From CATQHW01 sp965243545 (lineage in GTDB: Bacteria; Spirochaetota; Spirochaetia; SZUA-6; Bin103), in assembly GCA_965243545.1 (NCBI GenBank), contig OZ251573.1, positions 3,534,001 through 3,598,000 on the forward strand: DNA of 64,000 nt. Reading direction: 5' to 3'. The stretch's first letter is position 1, and every line of letters starts with the position of its first letter. Positions 28,507 to 37,032 of the stretch are shown here, piece by piece. Both the position numbers and the translations under genes were made by a program. A model generated the notes under the pieces. It saw only the letters and a list, made by a program, of their open reading frames with translations. It was not told where the DNA came from and searched no databases.

Positions 28507-29532
28507 TCAGGCCGGCGCGCCGAACAGACGCAGCCGGCTGATGCCGCCGTCGGGGATCATGTTGACGCGCACGTGCGACACCGGGCCGGTGCCGGTCACG
28601 TCGCCGGCGGCGAAGGTGTGCTCCCGGCCGGCGCGCAGCGGCTGCTCGGGCAGCAGCACCGGCCAGAACATCGACTGCGCGACTACTGACGCGCGCGCGG
28701 CGCCTACGTCCGCCGGCAGCAAGGCGCCCTGCAGGGAGCACCGGTCGGGGTAGTTGCCCTTGAAGTGGGCGGTGTCGACCACCACCCGGTCGATCGCGCC
28801 GGGATGCGCCAGGGCGATGATGCACCAGTCGTAGCCCGGCTCGCGGCGCCGGCGGGTCTCCCAGCCGTCGCCCATGTCGCGGCCGCGGTCCGGCCGCAGC
28901 ATGTTGCCCGGATTGCCGTAATGGGCGTCGTTCCACGCCACCGCCACCGCGCCGTGCACGGCCGACGCCAGGTCGACCGGTCCGCCGGCCGCCAGCGCGC
29001 TCCAGTCCGGCCGCGGCCGGCCATACACGCGCAGGCGCGCCACGCCGCCGTCCGGCAGCAGGTTGAGCCGCACGTGGCTCCAAGTGCGCCGGTCGGCGAC
29101 CGGAAACAGGTGATGAGCGTCGGGGCCGAGCGGCGCCGGCGGCGCCAGCATGACCCAGGCGGCCCCGTCGCCCGGATCGCCGTCAGCGTGGCTCAGGCAC
29201 GCTTCCAGCGAGGCGGCCGGCGGGTAGTTGCCGGTGAAGTGGCGGGTGTCGACGTCGACCGCGTGGATCTCCCCCGGCGCGGCCAGACGGACCACGCAAC
29301 GGTCGTGGCCGCCGCCGCGGCGGCGGCGCGACTCCCACCCGTCCATCCACTTGCCGTGGTCGTCGTACTTGCCGGGGATGAATACCGGCTCGGCCGGCTG
29401 AAGCATGCGCGCCAGCGGCGCGAAGAACTCGTCCGTGCACGACACGCCGGCCGCGCCGAGCCGGGCGTCCGCCAAGTTGATGGTGAGCGGCGGAGGGGCC
29501 CCGGCTCCGCCCGTGCCCGGTCCGTCAGCCAC
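28507..29532 (-). CDS. alc: Allantoicase
   Basis: 341 residues from GTG 29532; the longer in-frame start at 29610 would add an Ala-rich stretch. The protein is a duplication of a jelly-roll domain: each half has the block GNYP, an Arg/Asp-rich region (WESRRRR in the first half, WETRRRR in the second), a hydrophobic HFTGNYP / HFKGNYP motif and the WSHVRLNLLPDGGVARLRVYG / SHVRVNMIPDGGISRLRLFG repeat. Allantoicase hydrolyses allantoate to ureidoglycolate and urea. The start lies inside the 3' end of the allantoinase gene (8-base overlap), so both are expressed together, and urea released here feeds the urease upstream. Confidence 0.93.
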   Translation of the reverse strand: MADGPGTGGAGAPPPLTINLADARLGAAGVSCTDEFFAPLARMLQPAEPVFIPGKYDDHGKWMDGWESRRRRGGGHDRCVVRLAAPGEIHAVDVDTRHFTGNYPPAASLEACLSHADGDPGDGAAWVMLAPPAPLGPDAHHLFPVADRRTWSHVRLNLLPDGGVARLRVYGRPRPDWSALAAGGPVDLASAVHGAVAVAWNDAHYGNPGNMLRPDRGRDMGDGWETRRRREPGYDWCIIALAHPGAIDRVVVDTAHFKGNYPDRCSLQGALLPADVGAARASVVAQSMFWPVLLPEQPLRAGREHTFAAGDVTGTGPVSHVRVNMIPDGGISRLRLFGAPA

Positions 29533-30469
29533 GGCGGTCGCCCCTGTGCGGATGGTGCGCGCGCCAGTGGCGGGCGACGTCGACGCGGCGGCAGCACCAG
29601 ACCGCGTCATGTGCCAGCACGTGGTCGACGAACCGCTGCAGCGAGGCGAAGCGGCCGGGCCGCCCGATCAGCCGGCAGTGCAGGCCGATCGACATCATGC
29701 GCGGCGTGCGCGCCCCCTCCGCGTACAGCACGTCGAACGCGTCGCGCAGGTAGGAGAAGAACTGGCCGCCGGCGTTGAAGCCCTGCGGCAGGGCGAAGCG
29801 CATGTCGTTGGCGTCGATGGTATACGGCACCACCAGGTGGGACCGGCCGGCGACCGCGGTCCAGAACGGCAGATCGTCGCTGTAGTCGTCGCTGTCGTAG
29901 AGGAAGCCTCCCTCCTCCACCACCAGCCGTCGGGTGTTGGGCCCGCTACGCCCGGTGTACCAGCCGAGCGGCCGCTCGCCGGTGAGCCGGCGGATGCTCT
30001 CTACGGTGCGCCGCACGTGCTCCCGCTCGACCGCCTCCGGCACCGACTGGTAGTCGATCCAGCGGTAGCCGTGAGCGCAGACCTCGAAGCCGGCGGCCAT
30101 GGCGGCGTCGGCGACCGCCGGGTTCCGTTCCAGCGCCATTCCCACCGCGAATATCGTAATCGGTATCTCCCGCTCCCGGAACAGGCGAAACAGGCGCCAC
30201 ACGCCGACGCGGCTGCCGTACTCGAAGACCGACTCCATGCCCGGTTGGCGGTCGGGCACCGAACGCGCGCCGACCACCTCCGGCAGGTACGATTCGGATT
30301 CGGCGTCGCCGTGCAGCACGGACCGCTCGGCGCCCTCCTCGTAGTTGACCACGAACTGCACCGCTACCCGCGCGCCGGCCGGCCAGCGCGCCTGCGGCGG
30401 ATCGTCGCCGTACCCGTACAGGTCGCGGGGATAGGTCGGGGTGGCGGGCGCTTCGTTGCGGGCCGGCAT
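29525..30469 (-). CDS. puuE: PuuE-type allantoinase (polysaccharide-deacetylase family)
   Basis: 314 residues from ATG 30469; an ATG at 30511 would add 14 residues. Diagnostic segments of PuuE: YPRDLYGYG, VAVQFVVNYEEGAE, ITIFAVGMALERNPAVA, CAHGYRWIDYQSVP, LGWYTGRSGPNTRRLVVEEGGF and LPFWTAV. This allantoinase is unrelated to the metal-dependent amidohydrolase form. It opens allantoin to allantoate. It precedes the allantoicase gene and diverges from the Gfo/Idh gene. Confidence 0.93.
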   Translation of the reverse strand: MPARNEAPATPTYPRDLYGYGDDPPQARWPAGARVAVQFVVNYEEGAERSVLHGDAESESYLPEVVGARSVPDRQPGMESVFEYGSRVGVWRLFRLFREREIPITIFAVGMALERNPAVADAAMAAGFEVCAHGYRWIDYQSVPEAVEREHVRRTVESIRRLTGERPLGWYTGRSGPNTRRLVVEEGGFLYDSDDYSDDLPFWTAVAGRSHLVVPYTIDANDMRFALPQGFNAGGQFFSYLRDAFDVLYAEGARTPRMMSIGLHCRLIGRPGRFASLQRFVDHVLAHDAVWCCRRVDVARHWRAHHPHRGDRRG

Positions 30470-30479
30470 AGGCAGCGTG

Positions 30480-30508
30480 ACTATGCTGGCATACGACGCC
30501 GGGCGCAA
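30480..30508 (-). promoter_or_regulatory. possible promoter for puuE-alc
   Basis: On the minus strand TTGCGC (30508-30503) is separated by 17 bases from CATAGT (30485-30480), about 10 bases before the ATG at 30469. The short leader and the weak -10 leave doubt, and an alternative ATG at 30511 would place it inside the gene. Confidence 0.3.
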
Positions 30509-30525
30509 CATAGACTGCCTGCCGT

Positions 30526-31809
30526 ATGGCGATACGGCTGGCGATCGTGGGCTGCGGCGGCATGGGTCACCGCCACCTGCGCGGTCTGGCCGAGCTGCGC
30601 GCGGCCGGCATCTCGTCCCTGCAGCTGGTCGCCGCCTGCGACCCGGTGGAGGCCAACGCCGCATCGCTCGCCGCCCACGCGGAGGCGGCCCTCGGCGCGC
30701 GCCCGGCGGTCGCCGCCGGCCTGGACGACTTGCGCGGCCACGGCGTGCAGGCGGTCGACATCACCAGCACGCCGCGCACCCATCACCTGCTCGCGGTCGA
30801 AGCCCTGCAGCGCGGCCTGCACGTGCTGATCGAAAAGCCGCTGGCGCTCACCGTGGCCGCCTGCCGGCGCATCGGCGAGGCGGCGGCGGCATCGCCGGCG
30901 ATCCTCAGTGTTGCCGAGAACTACCGTCGCGACCCGGCGTGCCGGTTGGCCAAGGCGCTGCTCGACGCAGGCGTGATCGGCGCGCCGCGCTTGGTCGTCC
31001 AGCACGGCGTGGGCGGCGGCGACCGGATGACGATCAGCGTGTGGCGGCACCTCCGCGAGCACGGCGGCATCCTGCTCGACGTCGGCGTCCACTTCGCCGA
31101 CGTGTTGGAGTACCTGCTCGGCCGCATCGACACCGCCTACGCGGTGACGCGCCTGCACGAACCGGTCCGCCGCAACCCGGCCGCCGGCGCCGGCGGCGGC
31201 GCGGTCGATCCCGCCAACGCCTACGCGCAGTGGCAGCGCGCCGCGCCCGCCGAGTTCCGGGCGACCGCCGAAGACGCGCTGTACGGAACCCTCACCTTTG
31301 CCAGCGGCGCGGTCGGCTCCGTGATTCAGGATCACGCCGGCCGCGGCGCCGCACTGGGCGGCGGCGCCGGACTGGGCGGAAGGGCGGTGTTCGGGTCGGC
31401 GGGATCGATGACGCTGCCGGGCGACCGCAGCGGCGGCGCCATCGTCGTCCACCGGGACGGCGGCGAGCCGCTGACCGGCGACGCGCTGCTGGAGCGGGTG
31501 CCGGCGTTTCGGCTGGATGCGAACACCGCGGCGCTGTTCGGCGCGGACCGGCTGGCCGGCTACGACCATCCGTTCCCGGTCACCGACGCCAAGCTGCTGG
31601 CGGTCGAGTACGCGGAGCTGGCGGACGCCATCCGGGGCGGAGCGGCGCCGGAGATCGGCGCCGAACAGGGGACGCGCGCCGTGGCGGCCTGGTACGCGCT
31701 GCTCGAATCGGCCGCGTGCGGCGCTCCGGTCCGCGTCGAGGAGGTCCTGGACGGCCGCGTCGACGCATTCCAGCGCGCGCTCGACGACGACCTGCGGGTG
31801 ACGGCCTGA
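30526..31809 (+). CDS. Gfo/Idh/MocA-family oxidoreductase
   Basis: 427 residues. The Rossmann motif IVGCGGMGHRHLRGL is at residues 6-20, the catalytic-type Lys in LIEKPLALT near 105, and the C-terminal domain signature GGILLDVGVHFADVLEYLLG near 180. An NAD(P)-dependent dehydrogenase of a sugar, polyol or related ring compound. A Gly/Ala-rich insertion (~residues 220-235) and another near 275 lengthen the C-terminal domain. It lies between allantoinase and ureidoglycolate lyase; no known allantoin-pathway role exists for this family, so its link to purine breakdown is only positional. Confidence 0.85.
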   Translation: MAIRLAIVGCGGMGHRHLRGLAELRAAGISSLQLVAACDPVEANAASLAAHAEAALGARPAVAAGLDDLRGHGVQAVDITSTPRTHHLLAVEALQRGLHVLIEKPLALTVAACRRIGEAAAASPAILSVAENYRRDPACRLAKALLDAGVIGAPRLVVQHGVGGGDRMTISVWRHLREHGGILLDVGVHFADVLEYLLGRIDTAYAVTRLHEPVRRNPAAGAGGGAVDPANAYAQWQRAAPAEFRATAEDALYGTLTFASGAVGSVIQDHAGRGAALGGGAGLGGRAVFGSAGSMTLPGDRSGGAIVVHRDGGEPLTGDALLERVPAFRLDANTAALFGADRLAGYDHPFPVTDAKLLAVEYAELADAIRGGAAPEIGAEQGTRAVAAWYALLESAACGAPVRVEEVLDGRVDAFQRALDDDLRVTA

Positions 31810-31823
31810 GCGGCGTGAGCGTC

Positions 31824-32327
31824 ATGCGCCTGACGCCGCAACCGCTCACGCGGGCGGCGTTCGCGCCGTTCGGGGACGTGATCGAGACGGCCGGCGCCGA
31901 GCAGCGGATCATCAACGAAGGGACGACGGTGCGCTATCACGACTTGGCGGCGATCGACGTGGCCGACCGCGGCGGCCGGCCGCTGGTCAACGTGTTCCGC
32001 GCGCGGCCGCTCTCCCTGCCGCTCACCGTCACGGTGATGGAGCAGCATCCGCTCGGTTCGCAGGCGTTCATCCCGCTCGACCGGGCGCCGTTCCTGATCG
32101 TGGCGGCGCCGGCCGGCCCGGCGCCGCACGCCGCCGGCCTGCGCGCGTTCGTGACCGACGGCCGGCAGGGTGTCAACTACGCCAAGGGCGTCTGGCACCA
32201 TGCGGTGATCGCGTGGCGCCGCAGCACCGACTTCCTGGTGGTCGACCGCGGCGGCCCGGGCGACAATCTGGTGGAGCATCGCCTGACCGGCGGCCGGCCG
32301 CTGCTGACCGCTCCCGAGGCGCGCTGA
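31824..32327 (+). CDS. allA: Ureidoglycolate lyase (AllA)
   Basis: 167 residues from ATG 31824; a GTG at 31815 is possible. The motifs FAPFGDVIE, RPLSLPLTVTVMEQHPLGSQ, FIPLDRAPFLIV and GVNYAKGVWHHAVIAW are typical. It splits ureidoglycolate into glyoxylate and urea. Together with allantoinase and allantoicase the window encodes the whole allantoin-to-glyoxylate branch that yields two urea molecules, both usable by the urease upstream. It overlaps the end of the Gfo/Idh gene region by only a short gap. Confidence 0.93.
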   Translation: MRLTPQPLTRAAFAPFGDVIETAGAEQRIINEGTTVRYHDLAAIDVADRGGRPLVNVFRARPLSLPLTVTVMEQHPLGSQAFIPLDRAPFLIVAAPAGPAPHAAGLRAFVTDGRQGVNYAKGVWHHAVIAWRRSTDFLVVDRGGPGDNLVEHRLTGGRPLLTAPEAR

Positions 32328-32344
32328 ACCGGCCGCCGCGCGGA

Positions 32345-32881
32345 TCACCGAGCGCCGCGGCGCCGTTCCGCCGGCGCCTGCACGGCGCGGGCCCACCGCA
32401 GGCACTCCTCTATCAGCTCGCCGCTGCGCGCGTGGAGCGCCGCCACGGCCGCTTCGATGTGGGCGGCCAGCCGCGGCGGCAGGCCGCCCGGCACCTCCTC
32501 CCGGTCAAGGGTGACCGGCGTCCGCGCCGGCAGCGCCAGCACGTCGACCCACAGATCGCGCCAGCGCAGCTCCGCCGGCCCCAGCCGCACCTGGTCGCAG
32601 ACGTTGAAGTAGGCGCCGAGCACGGCGTCCCGCCGAGGGCCGCGCCGCCGCATCCAGAGATACAGGTTGTACGGCCGGCCGGCCCAGAAGCACCCGTAGG
32701 AGCGCGTCCCCGCCGGCAGGAACACGCCGGCCACGTTCGAGTGCCGGCGGCGGATCGTATAGCCCAGGAGCTGCCGGCCCGGTTCGATCGCCAGCAGTTC
32801 GCAGTCGAAGGTGACCTGCCGGCCGCCGGGATAGCGTTTCACTTCCAGACAACGGGCGGCGCGGGCCGCAGGGCGGATCAT
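32345..32881 (-). CDS. DUF402-domain protein
   Basis: 178 residues. The segment YNLYLWMRRRG, GAYFNVCDQVRLGPAELRWRDLWVDVLALP corresponds to the DUF402 / FomD-type fold, members of which act as nucleoside di- or triphosphatases or RNA-associated phosphatases. The catalytic carboxylate pattern is partly changed (WVDVLALPARTPVTLDREE), so activity is uncertain. It is transcribed opposite to allA and followed on the same strand, beyond a gap of ~135 bases, by the MOSC gene. Function unknown. Confidence 0.6.
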   Translation of the reverse strand: MIRPAARAARCLEVKRYPGGRQVTFDCELLAIEPGRQLLGYTIRRRHSNVAGVFLPAGTRSYGCFWAGRPYNLYLWMRRRGPRRDAVLGAYFNVCDQVRLGPAELRWRDLWVDVLALPARTPVTLDREEVPGGLPPRLAAHIEAAVAALHARSGELIEECLRWARAVQAPAERRRGAR

Positions 32882-33016
32882 CAGGCTGCGGAGTCTACCG
32901 GACGGGGGCGCGGACCGGCGTATGCCCGCTCACGGCCGCACCGTCCGGTGGCGCCGGCATGGGGGCGCCCACCGTTTGCCGGTTCCGGCGCCCCCGGTTC
33001 GACTCTGCGGCGCGGA

Positions 33017-33520
33017 TCAGCTCGACGGCCGGATCAGCTCCACGCCGTCGCCCACGGCGACGGCGCCGCCGGTCAGCACCGCGCAGGTGGCGCCGCCGCG
33101 CCAGTCGGCTTCCAGAGCGCGCCGCAGGCCGGCGCGCTGCCGGTCCATGATCCGGCACGGTAGCGTCTCTCCGGTCACCCGCAGGCGCGCCGCGCCGATG
33201 CGCAGCTCGCACCCGGCGGCGTCGCGCAGATCGATCCCGGTGATCAGCAGGTTGGCGCGCCGCGCCGTCCACGGCACCTCCTGACCGAGCTCCGCGCACG
33301 CCGACCGCCACGCGGCGCTGTCGACCACGGTCACCTCCCGCGCCGGCGCGCGGCCCGGCACGTCGCCGACCACGCCGACCCCGGGCCGCAGCTCGGCGTC
33401 GCCCCGCTCGACCATCCGCGCTCCCGGAGTGGCGTGCGTGGCGATCGCGTCCAGCGTGCCGGACGACGCCGCCACGTCTCCCGTCGTCGCCGCTCCGGCA
33501 ACCGCCTCCGCCGCCGCCAT
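33017..33520 (-). CDS. MOSC-domain protein
   Basis: 167 residues. The core VPWTARRANLLITGIDLRDAAGCELRIG, LRVTGETLPCRIMD with the conserved Cys, and GGATCAVLTGGAVAVGDGVEL are the MOSC (molybdenum cofactor sulfurase C-terminal) pattern. Stand-alone MOSC proteins such as YiiM transfer or bind sulfur for molybdoenzymes or detoxify base analogues. Its ATG overlaps the stop of the NYN gene (TGATG). No molybdenum enzyme is in the window; one would be expected elsewhere, for example a xanthine oxidase feeding the allantoin genes. Confidence 0.82.
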   Translation of the reverse strand: MAAAEAVAGAATTGDVAASSGTLDAIATHATPGARMVERGDAELRPGVGVVGDVPGRAPAREVTVVDSAAWRSACAELGQEVPWTARRANLLITGIDLRDAAGCELRIGAARLRVTGETLPCRIMDRQRAGLRRALEADWRGGATCAVLTGGAVAVGDGVELIRPSS

Positions 33521-34299
33521 CAATCCGCGTCCGCTGAGGCCAGACGCACGGTGACGCTGTTGTTTTCGCGGTCGCGCCGCATACGGAACGCCTCCGTGTG
33601 CGACTCGATCAGCTTGGAGAGCCGGCGGTTGCCGTAGGTGCGCGGATCGAAGTCCGGGTACAGCTTCTTGAGGTTGTTGGCGATCGTGCCGAGGTCGACC
33701 CAGTCATCGTCGCCCTCCGCGGTCTCGATGGCGTCCGTGATCACCGTGATCAGGTCGAGGGAACCGCGCTCCGCGTCGTCGGTCTCCACCACCGGTTGCT
33801 TGCGGCCGGACCGCCGCCGGCTGCGCTCCTCGGCGATGGTGAGGTTCTCCACGAAGCGGAACTCATTGCAGGCGCTGACGAACGAGCGCGGCGTGTGGTC
33901 GCGGCCGATGCCGATCACCATGCGCCCCGACTCCCGGATGCGCAGGGCCAGGCGCGTGTAGTCGCTGTCGCTGGAGACGATCACGAAGCCGTCCACGGCG
34001 CCCCCGAACAGGATGTCCATGGCGTCGATGATCATGGCCGAGTCGGTGGCGTTCTTGCCGACGGTGTTGCGGAACTGCTGGATCGGCGAGATGGCGTGCG
34101 TGGCGAGCTGCCGCTTCCAGCCCTCCATCTGACGATTGGTGAAGTCGGCGTAGATGCGCTTGATGGTGACCACGCCGTAGCGGATGCTCTCCTTGAGCAC
34201 CGCGCCGATGTGCCCGGGCTGCGCGTTATCGCCGTCGATGAGTACGGCGATCCGCCGCTCGATGAGTTCGGCCACGTTGTGCCGTTCAATATACCGCAT
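33520..34299 (-). CDS. NYN-domain RNase-like protein with OST-HTH/LOTUS domain
   Basis: 259 residues. The N-terminal NYN (PIN-like) nuclease has acidic residues in VLIDGDNAQ, KNATDSAMIIDAMD and IVSSDSDY; the LabA/DUF88 look is clear. After a charged linker the C-terminal OST-HTH/LOTUS domain contains DDWVDLGTIANNLKKLYPDFDPRTYGNRRLSKLI. Such proteins are thought to process or bind RNA. It is followed by the MOSC gene in a coupled arrangement; function and target unknown. Confidence 0.88.
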   Translation of the reverse strand: MRYIERHNVAELIERRIAVLIDGDNAQPGHIGAVLKESIRYGVVTIKRIYADFTNRQMEGWKRQLATHAISPIQQFRNTVGKNATDSAMIIDAMDILFGGAVDGFVIVSSDSDYTRLALRIRESGRMVIGIGRDHTPRSFVSACNEFRFVENLTIAEERSRRRSGRKQPVVETDDAERGSLDLITVITDAIETAEGDDDWVDLGTIANNLKKLYPDFDPRTYGNRRLSKLIESHTEAFRMRRDRENNSVTVRLASADAD

Positions 34300-34344
34300 C
34301 TGCGCCGGAACGGCTACCGGCCGCCTGCGGCGGACGCCGCCGGC

Positions 34345-34986
34345 TTACGCGAAGGTGATGAGCGGCACCAGCCGGTCGCCGATCCGCATCAGGACGCTGA
34401 ACACCGGCACGCCGACGATGCTGAGCAGGATCAGGCCGAGCAGCGCGTAGGCGCCGTAGCGGGCGTTGTAGTACCGGTACCAGCGGGCCGCCGCCTCCGG
34501 CAGCACGTGCGGCAGGATGTAGTGGCCGTCCAGCGGGCCGAGCGGGATCAGGTTGAACAGCATCAGCAGCAGGTTGACCCGCACCAGCAGCGCCACGAAG
34601 GTCTCCGGCCCCGGCAGGAAGACAAAGCCGACGCCTGCGCCCCGTAGCGCCAGAAAACCGTTCCAGACCACCACCGCCAGCAGCAGGTTGACGATCGGGC
34701 CGGCCGCGGCGACCCACAGATCGGCGCGCGGCGACCGCAGGTTGCGCGGGTCGACCGGCACCGGCCGGGCGTAGCCAAAGCCGACCAGCATGACCATGAG
34801 CAGCCCCATCGGGTCGACGTGCGCCAGCGGGTTGAGGGTGAGGCGGCCGGCCAGCTCGGCGGTGCGGTCGCCGAACAGCTTGGCGACGGCGGCGTGCGCG
34901 TACTCGTGGAACGTCAGCGACACGATCAGCGCGATCGCCACCAGCAGGAACAGCACCACCTCGCCGCGCAGGAGCAGGGAAAGCAT
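34345..34986 (-). CDS. Site-2-protease-like (M50) zinc metalloprotease
   Basis: 213 residues starting MLSLLLRGEVVL. The zinc motif HEYAHA in LTFHEYAHAAVAK near residue 28 and NLIPLGPLDGHYILPHVL near 150 define the rhomboid-unlike M50 family, with four to five transmembrane segments. The DG of GPLDG provides the third ligand. It resembles the short SpoIVFB-type or YwhC-type members without a PDZ domain. The frame continues upstream through a 15-base repeat, but the ATG chosen follows the conserved membrane start. Confidence 0.88.
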   Translation of the reverse strand: MLSLLLRGEVVLFLLVAIALIVSLTFHEYAHAAVAKLFGDRTAELAGRLTLNPLAHVDPMGLLMVMLVGFGYARPVPVDPRNLRSPRADLWVAAAGPIVNLLLAVVVWNGFLALRGAGVGFVFLPGPETFVALLVRVNLLLMLFNLIPLGPLDGHYILPHVLPEAAARWYRYYNARYGAYALLGLILLSIVGVPVFSVLMRIGDRLVPLITFA

Positions 34987-35014
34987 CGACCAACCATACC
35001 CTGCCGGCCGCGCC

Positions 35015-35059
35015 CGGTGGACGGCGTCCCGATGGACGGCGTCCCGGTGGACGGCGCGC
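35015..35059. repeat. 15-bp tandem repeat between the M50 protease and EEP genes
   Basis: Three units CGGTGGACGGCGTCC, CGATGGACGGCGTCC and CGGTGGACGGCGCGC lie between divergent genes. In the protease frame they read (RDAVH)3 upstream of the chosen ATG. The unit is five codons, like the repeats in lptA and the dehydratase gene. Confidence 0.88.
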
Positions 35060-35082
35060 CGGCCCCGCACTACGGTACCGGC

Positions 35083-37032
35083 ATGAGTGACCGTGGCGGC
35101 CGGCCCCGGCGGCCGGGGCCCGAAGGCGGACCGTCATCGTTGGCCGCCATGCTGCTCGGCGCGCTCACCTTCGTGTTCGGGCTGCAGTTCCTGCGCCTGC
35201 TGGTCGTGGCGCTGTCGGTCAATCTCGTGCAGATCAACGAGATGAGCTCGATGGTGGTGGGCGGCTTGGGCCTGATCGTGTTCGGCGCCGGGTTTCTGGC
35301 GCCGGCCGTGCACCGGGCGCTCGGCCGGCGCGCCGCGGCGCCGGCGGTGTTCGGCGGGCTCGGCCTGCTGCGGATCGCCGAGCAGTTCAACACGTCGCTG
35401 TCCGTCGACCTGGCGCTGTCGATCGCCGGCACGGTGCTGTTCCTGTGGGCGTTGCCGCTGCTGTTGCGGTCGCTCCGTGCCGACGGCGACGGCGGCGGCC
35501 CGCACGCTGCGGTCGCGCTGCTGCTGGCGCTGTCGATCGATACGGCGGTCAAGTCGGCGTTCGGCACCGTCGAGCTCTCCTGGGCCGGCGGCGCCGCCGC
35601 GCACGCGGTCACCGCCGTACTGGTGGCGGCGCAGTGGGTCCTGCTGGCGGTAGCGCGGCCGGCAGGCCGGCCGTCCGCGCGCGCAGCCTGGGGCGCGCCG
35701 TACCTGATCGTCGGCCCGGTGCTGGTGCTCGAGTTCCTGACGTTTCAGAACGTCGCCATGCACACGGTGCTCACCGGCTGGGGGCAACCGGCCGCGCTCC
35801 TCTCCATCCTGACCGCCAACGCGATCGCGGTGGCGGTCGCGGCGTCGCTGGCGCGGAATGGCCGCGCCGTGCACGGCGGAGTGCGGGCGCTCCTGGGCGC
35901 CGTGCTGATCGCCGCGGTCGCCGCGGAATGGACGGGGGCGGCGGCGGCGCTGGCGGTGCTCGCCGGGCAGACGGCGACCGCCGTGCTGCTGGTCTCGGTC
36001 ATCGGCTCCGCTCCGGCAACGGACCGCCGGCCGAGCGGCGGAGCGGTGTCGGCGTGGACGACCGCCGGCATGCTGGCGCTGCTGGTGCTGTTGTTCATCT
36101 TCTACGCTCACTACGACATCGCGCTGCCGTTTCCGCAGGAGGCGGTCCGCCCCTTCGCCGCCCTGCTGGTGGCGCTGGCGGCGTTGCGCGCCGCCCTGAA
36201 CGGCGCCCCGGCGCGGGCGACGGTGACGCGCTTCGCCGCCGCGCCGGCCCTGCTGGCGCTGGCCGTGCCGGCCGCGCTGGCCGCCTCCTGGAACCGGATC
36301 GAGCCCGCCGCCGGCAACGGATTCCCCGTTCGGGTAATGACCTACAACATCCACCAGGGGTTCGACGCGCGCGGCCGCCACGGCCTGGAGGCGATCGCGC
36401 AGGTCATCGAAGCGGAAGCCCCCGACGTCGTGGCCCTGCAGGAGATCACGCGCGGCTGGCTGATCAACGGATCGGTCGACACGCTGGTCTGGCTGTCGCA
36501 ACGGCTCGGCATGGACTACGTGTTCGGACCGGCGGGCGACGCGGTGTGGGGCAACGCCGTGTTGAGCCGCTATCCGGTCAGGGCGGTGCGCAACCGCTTC
36601 ATGCCCAACAACGACCAGCTGGTCATGGACCGCGCCTTTCTGACGCTGGAGGTCGACCTGGGCGGCGGCGAGTCGTTGGAGGTGCTGGCCACCCACTTCC
36701 ACAACGGCGAAGAAGAGGAGGACACCGCCCTCCGCATGCCGCAGGCGATGGAGGTGTTGGAGGCGGTCGACAGCACGCGCACGGTGGTGCTGCTGGGAGA
36801 CCTCAACGCTTCCCCCGGCCACCCGGAGATGCTGCGGATCGCCGGCGCCGGCTTCGTCGACGCGTTCGCCGCCGCCGGACTGGGCGGCGACGGCTTCACG
36901 TGGCCGGCCGGCGCGCTCGACCAGCGCATCGACTACGTGTGGACCAGCCGCGACCTCCGTATCTCGGACTTCTCCAGGCCGGTGAGCACCGCCTCCGACC
37001 ACTTGGCGGTCGCCGTCACGGTCGACCGTTGA
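35083..37032 (+). CDS. Multi-spanning membrane protein with C-terminal EEP (endonuclease/exonuclease/phosphatase) domain
   Basis: 649 residues. About the first 400 residues contain roughly ten hydrophobic segments. The C-terminal ~240 residues are an EEP domain: VMTYNIHQGFDARG, VVALQEITRG, VWGNAVLSRYPV, VLATHFHNGEEEE, VVLLGDLNASPGHPEM, and YVWTSRDLRI with the final SDHLAVAV. The catalytic Glu, Asp-Asn and Asp-His are present. Members hydrolyse phosphodiesters in phospholipids, sphingolipids, nucleic acids or inositol phosphates. Membrane anchoring suggests action on lipids or external substrates. A second EEP protein (53072-54145) is a secreted lipoprotein. The 3' end is coupled to the HD gene (TTGA). 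Confidence 0.85.
   Translation: MSDRGGRPRRPGPEGGPSSLAAMLLGALTFVFGLQFLRLLVVALSVNLVQINEMSSMVVGGLGLIVFGAGFLAPAVHRALGRRAAAPAVFGGLGLLRIAEQFNTSLSVDLALSIAGTVLFLWALPLLLRSLRADGDGGGPHAAVALLLALSIDTAVKSAFGTVELSWAGGAAAHAVTAVLVAAQWVLLAVARPAGRPSARAAWGAPYLIVGPVLVLEFLTFQNVAMHTVLTGWGQPAALLSILTANAIAVAVAASLARNGRAVHGGVRALLGAVLIAAVAAEWTGAAAALAVLAGQTATAVLLVSVIGSAPATDRRPSGGAVSAWTTAGMLALLVLLFIFYAHYDIALPFPQEAVRPFAALLVALAALRAALNGAPARATVTRFAAAPALLALAVPAALAASWNRIEPAAGNGFPVRVMTYNIHQGFDARGRHGLEAIAQVIEAEAPDVVALQEITRGWLINGSVDTLVWLSQRLGMDYVFGPAGDAVWGNAVLSRYPVRAVRNRFMPNNDQLVMDRAFLTLEVDLGGGESLEVLATHFHNGEEEEDTALRMPQAMEVLEAVDSTRTVVLLGDLNASPGHPEMLRIAGAGFVDAFAAAGLGGDGFTWPAGALDQRIDYVWTSRDLRISDFSRPVSTASDHLAVAVTVDR

Noticed and set aside
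32882..33016. Short open frames between the DUF402 and MOSC genes
   Set aside because: Antisense or frame shadows with no motif. The gap shows no promoter or RNA signature that I could support.
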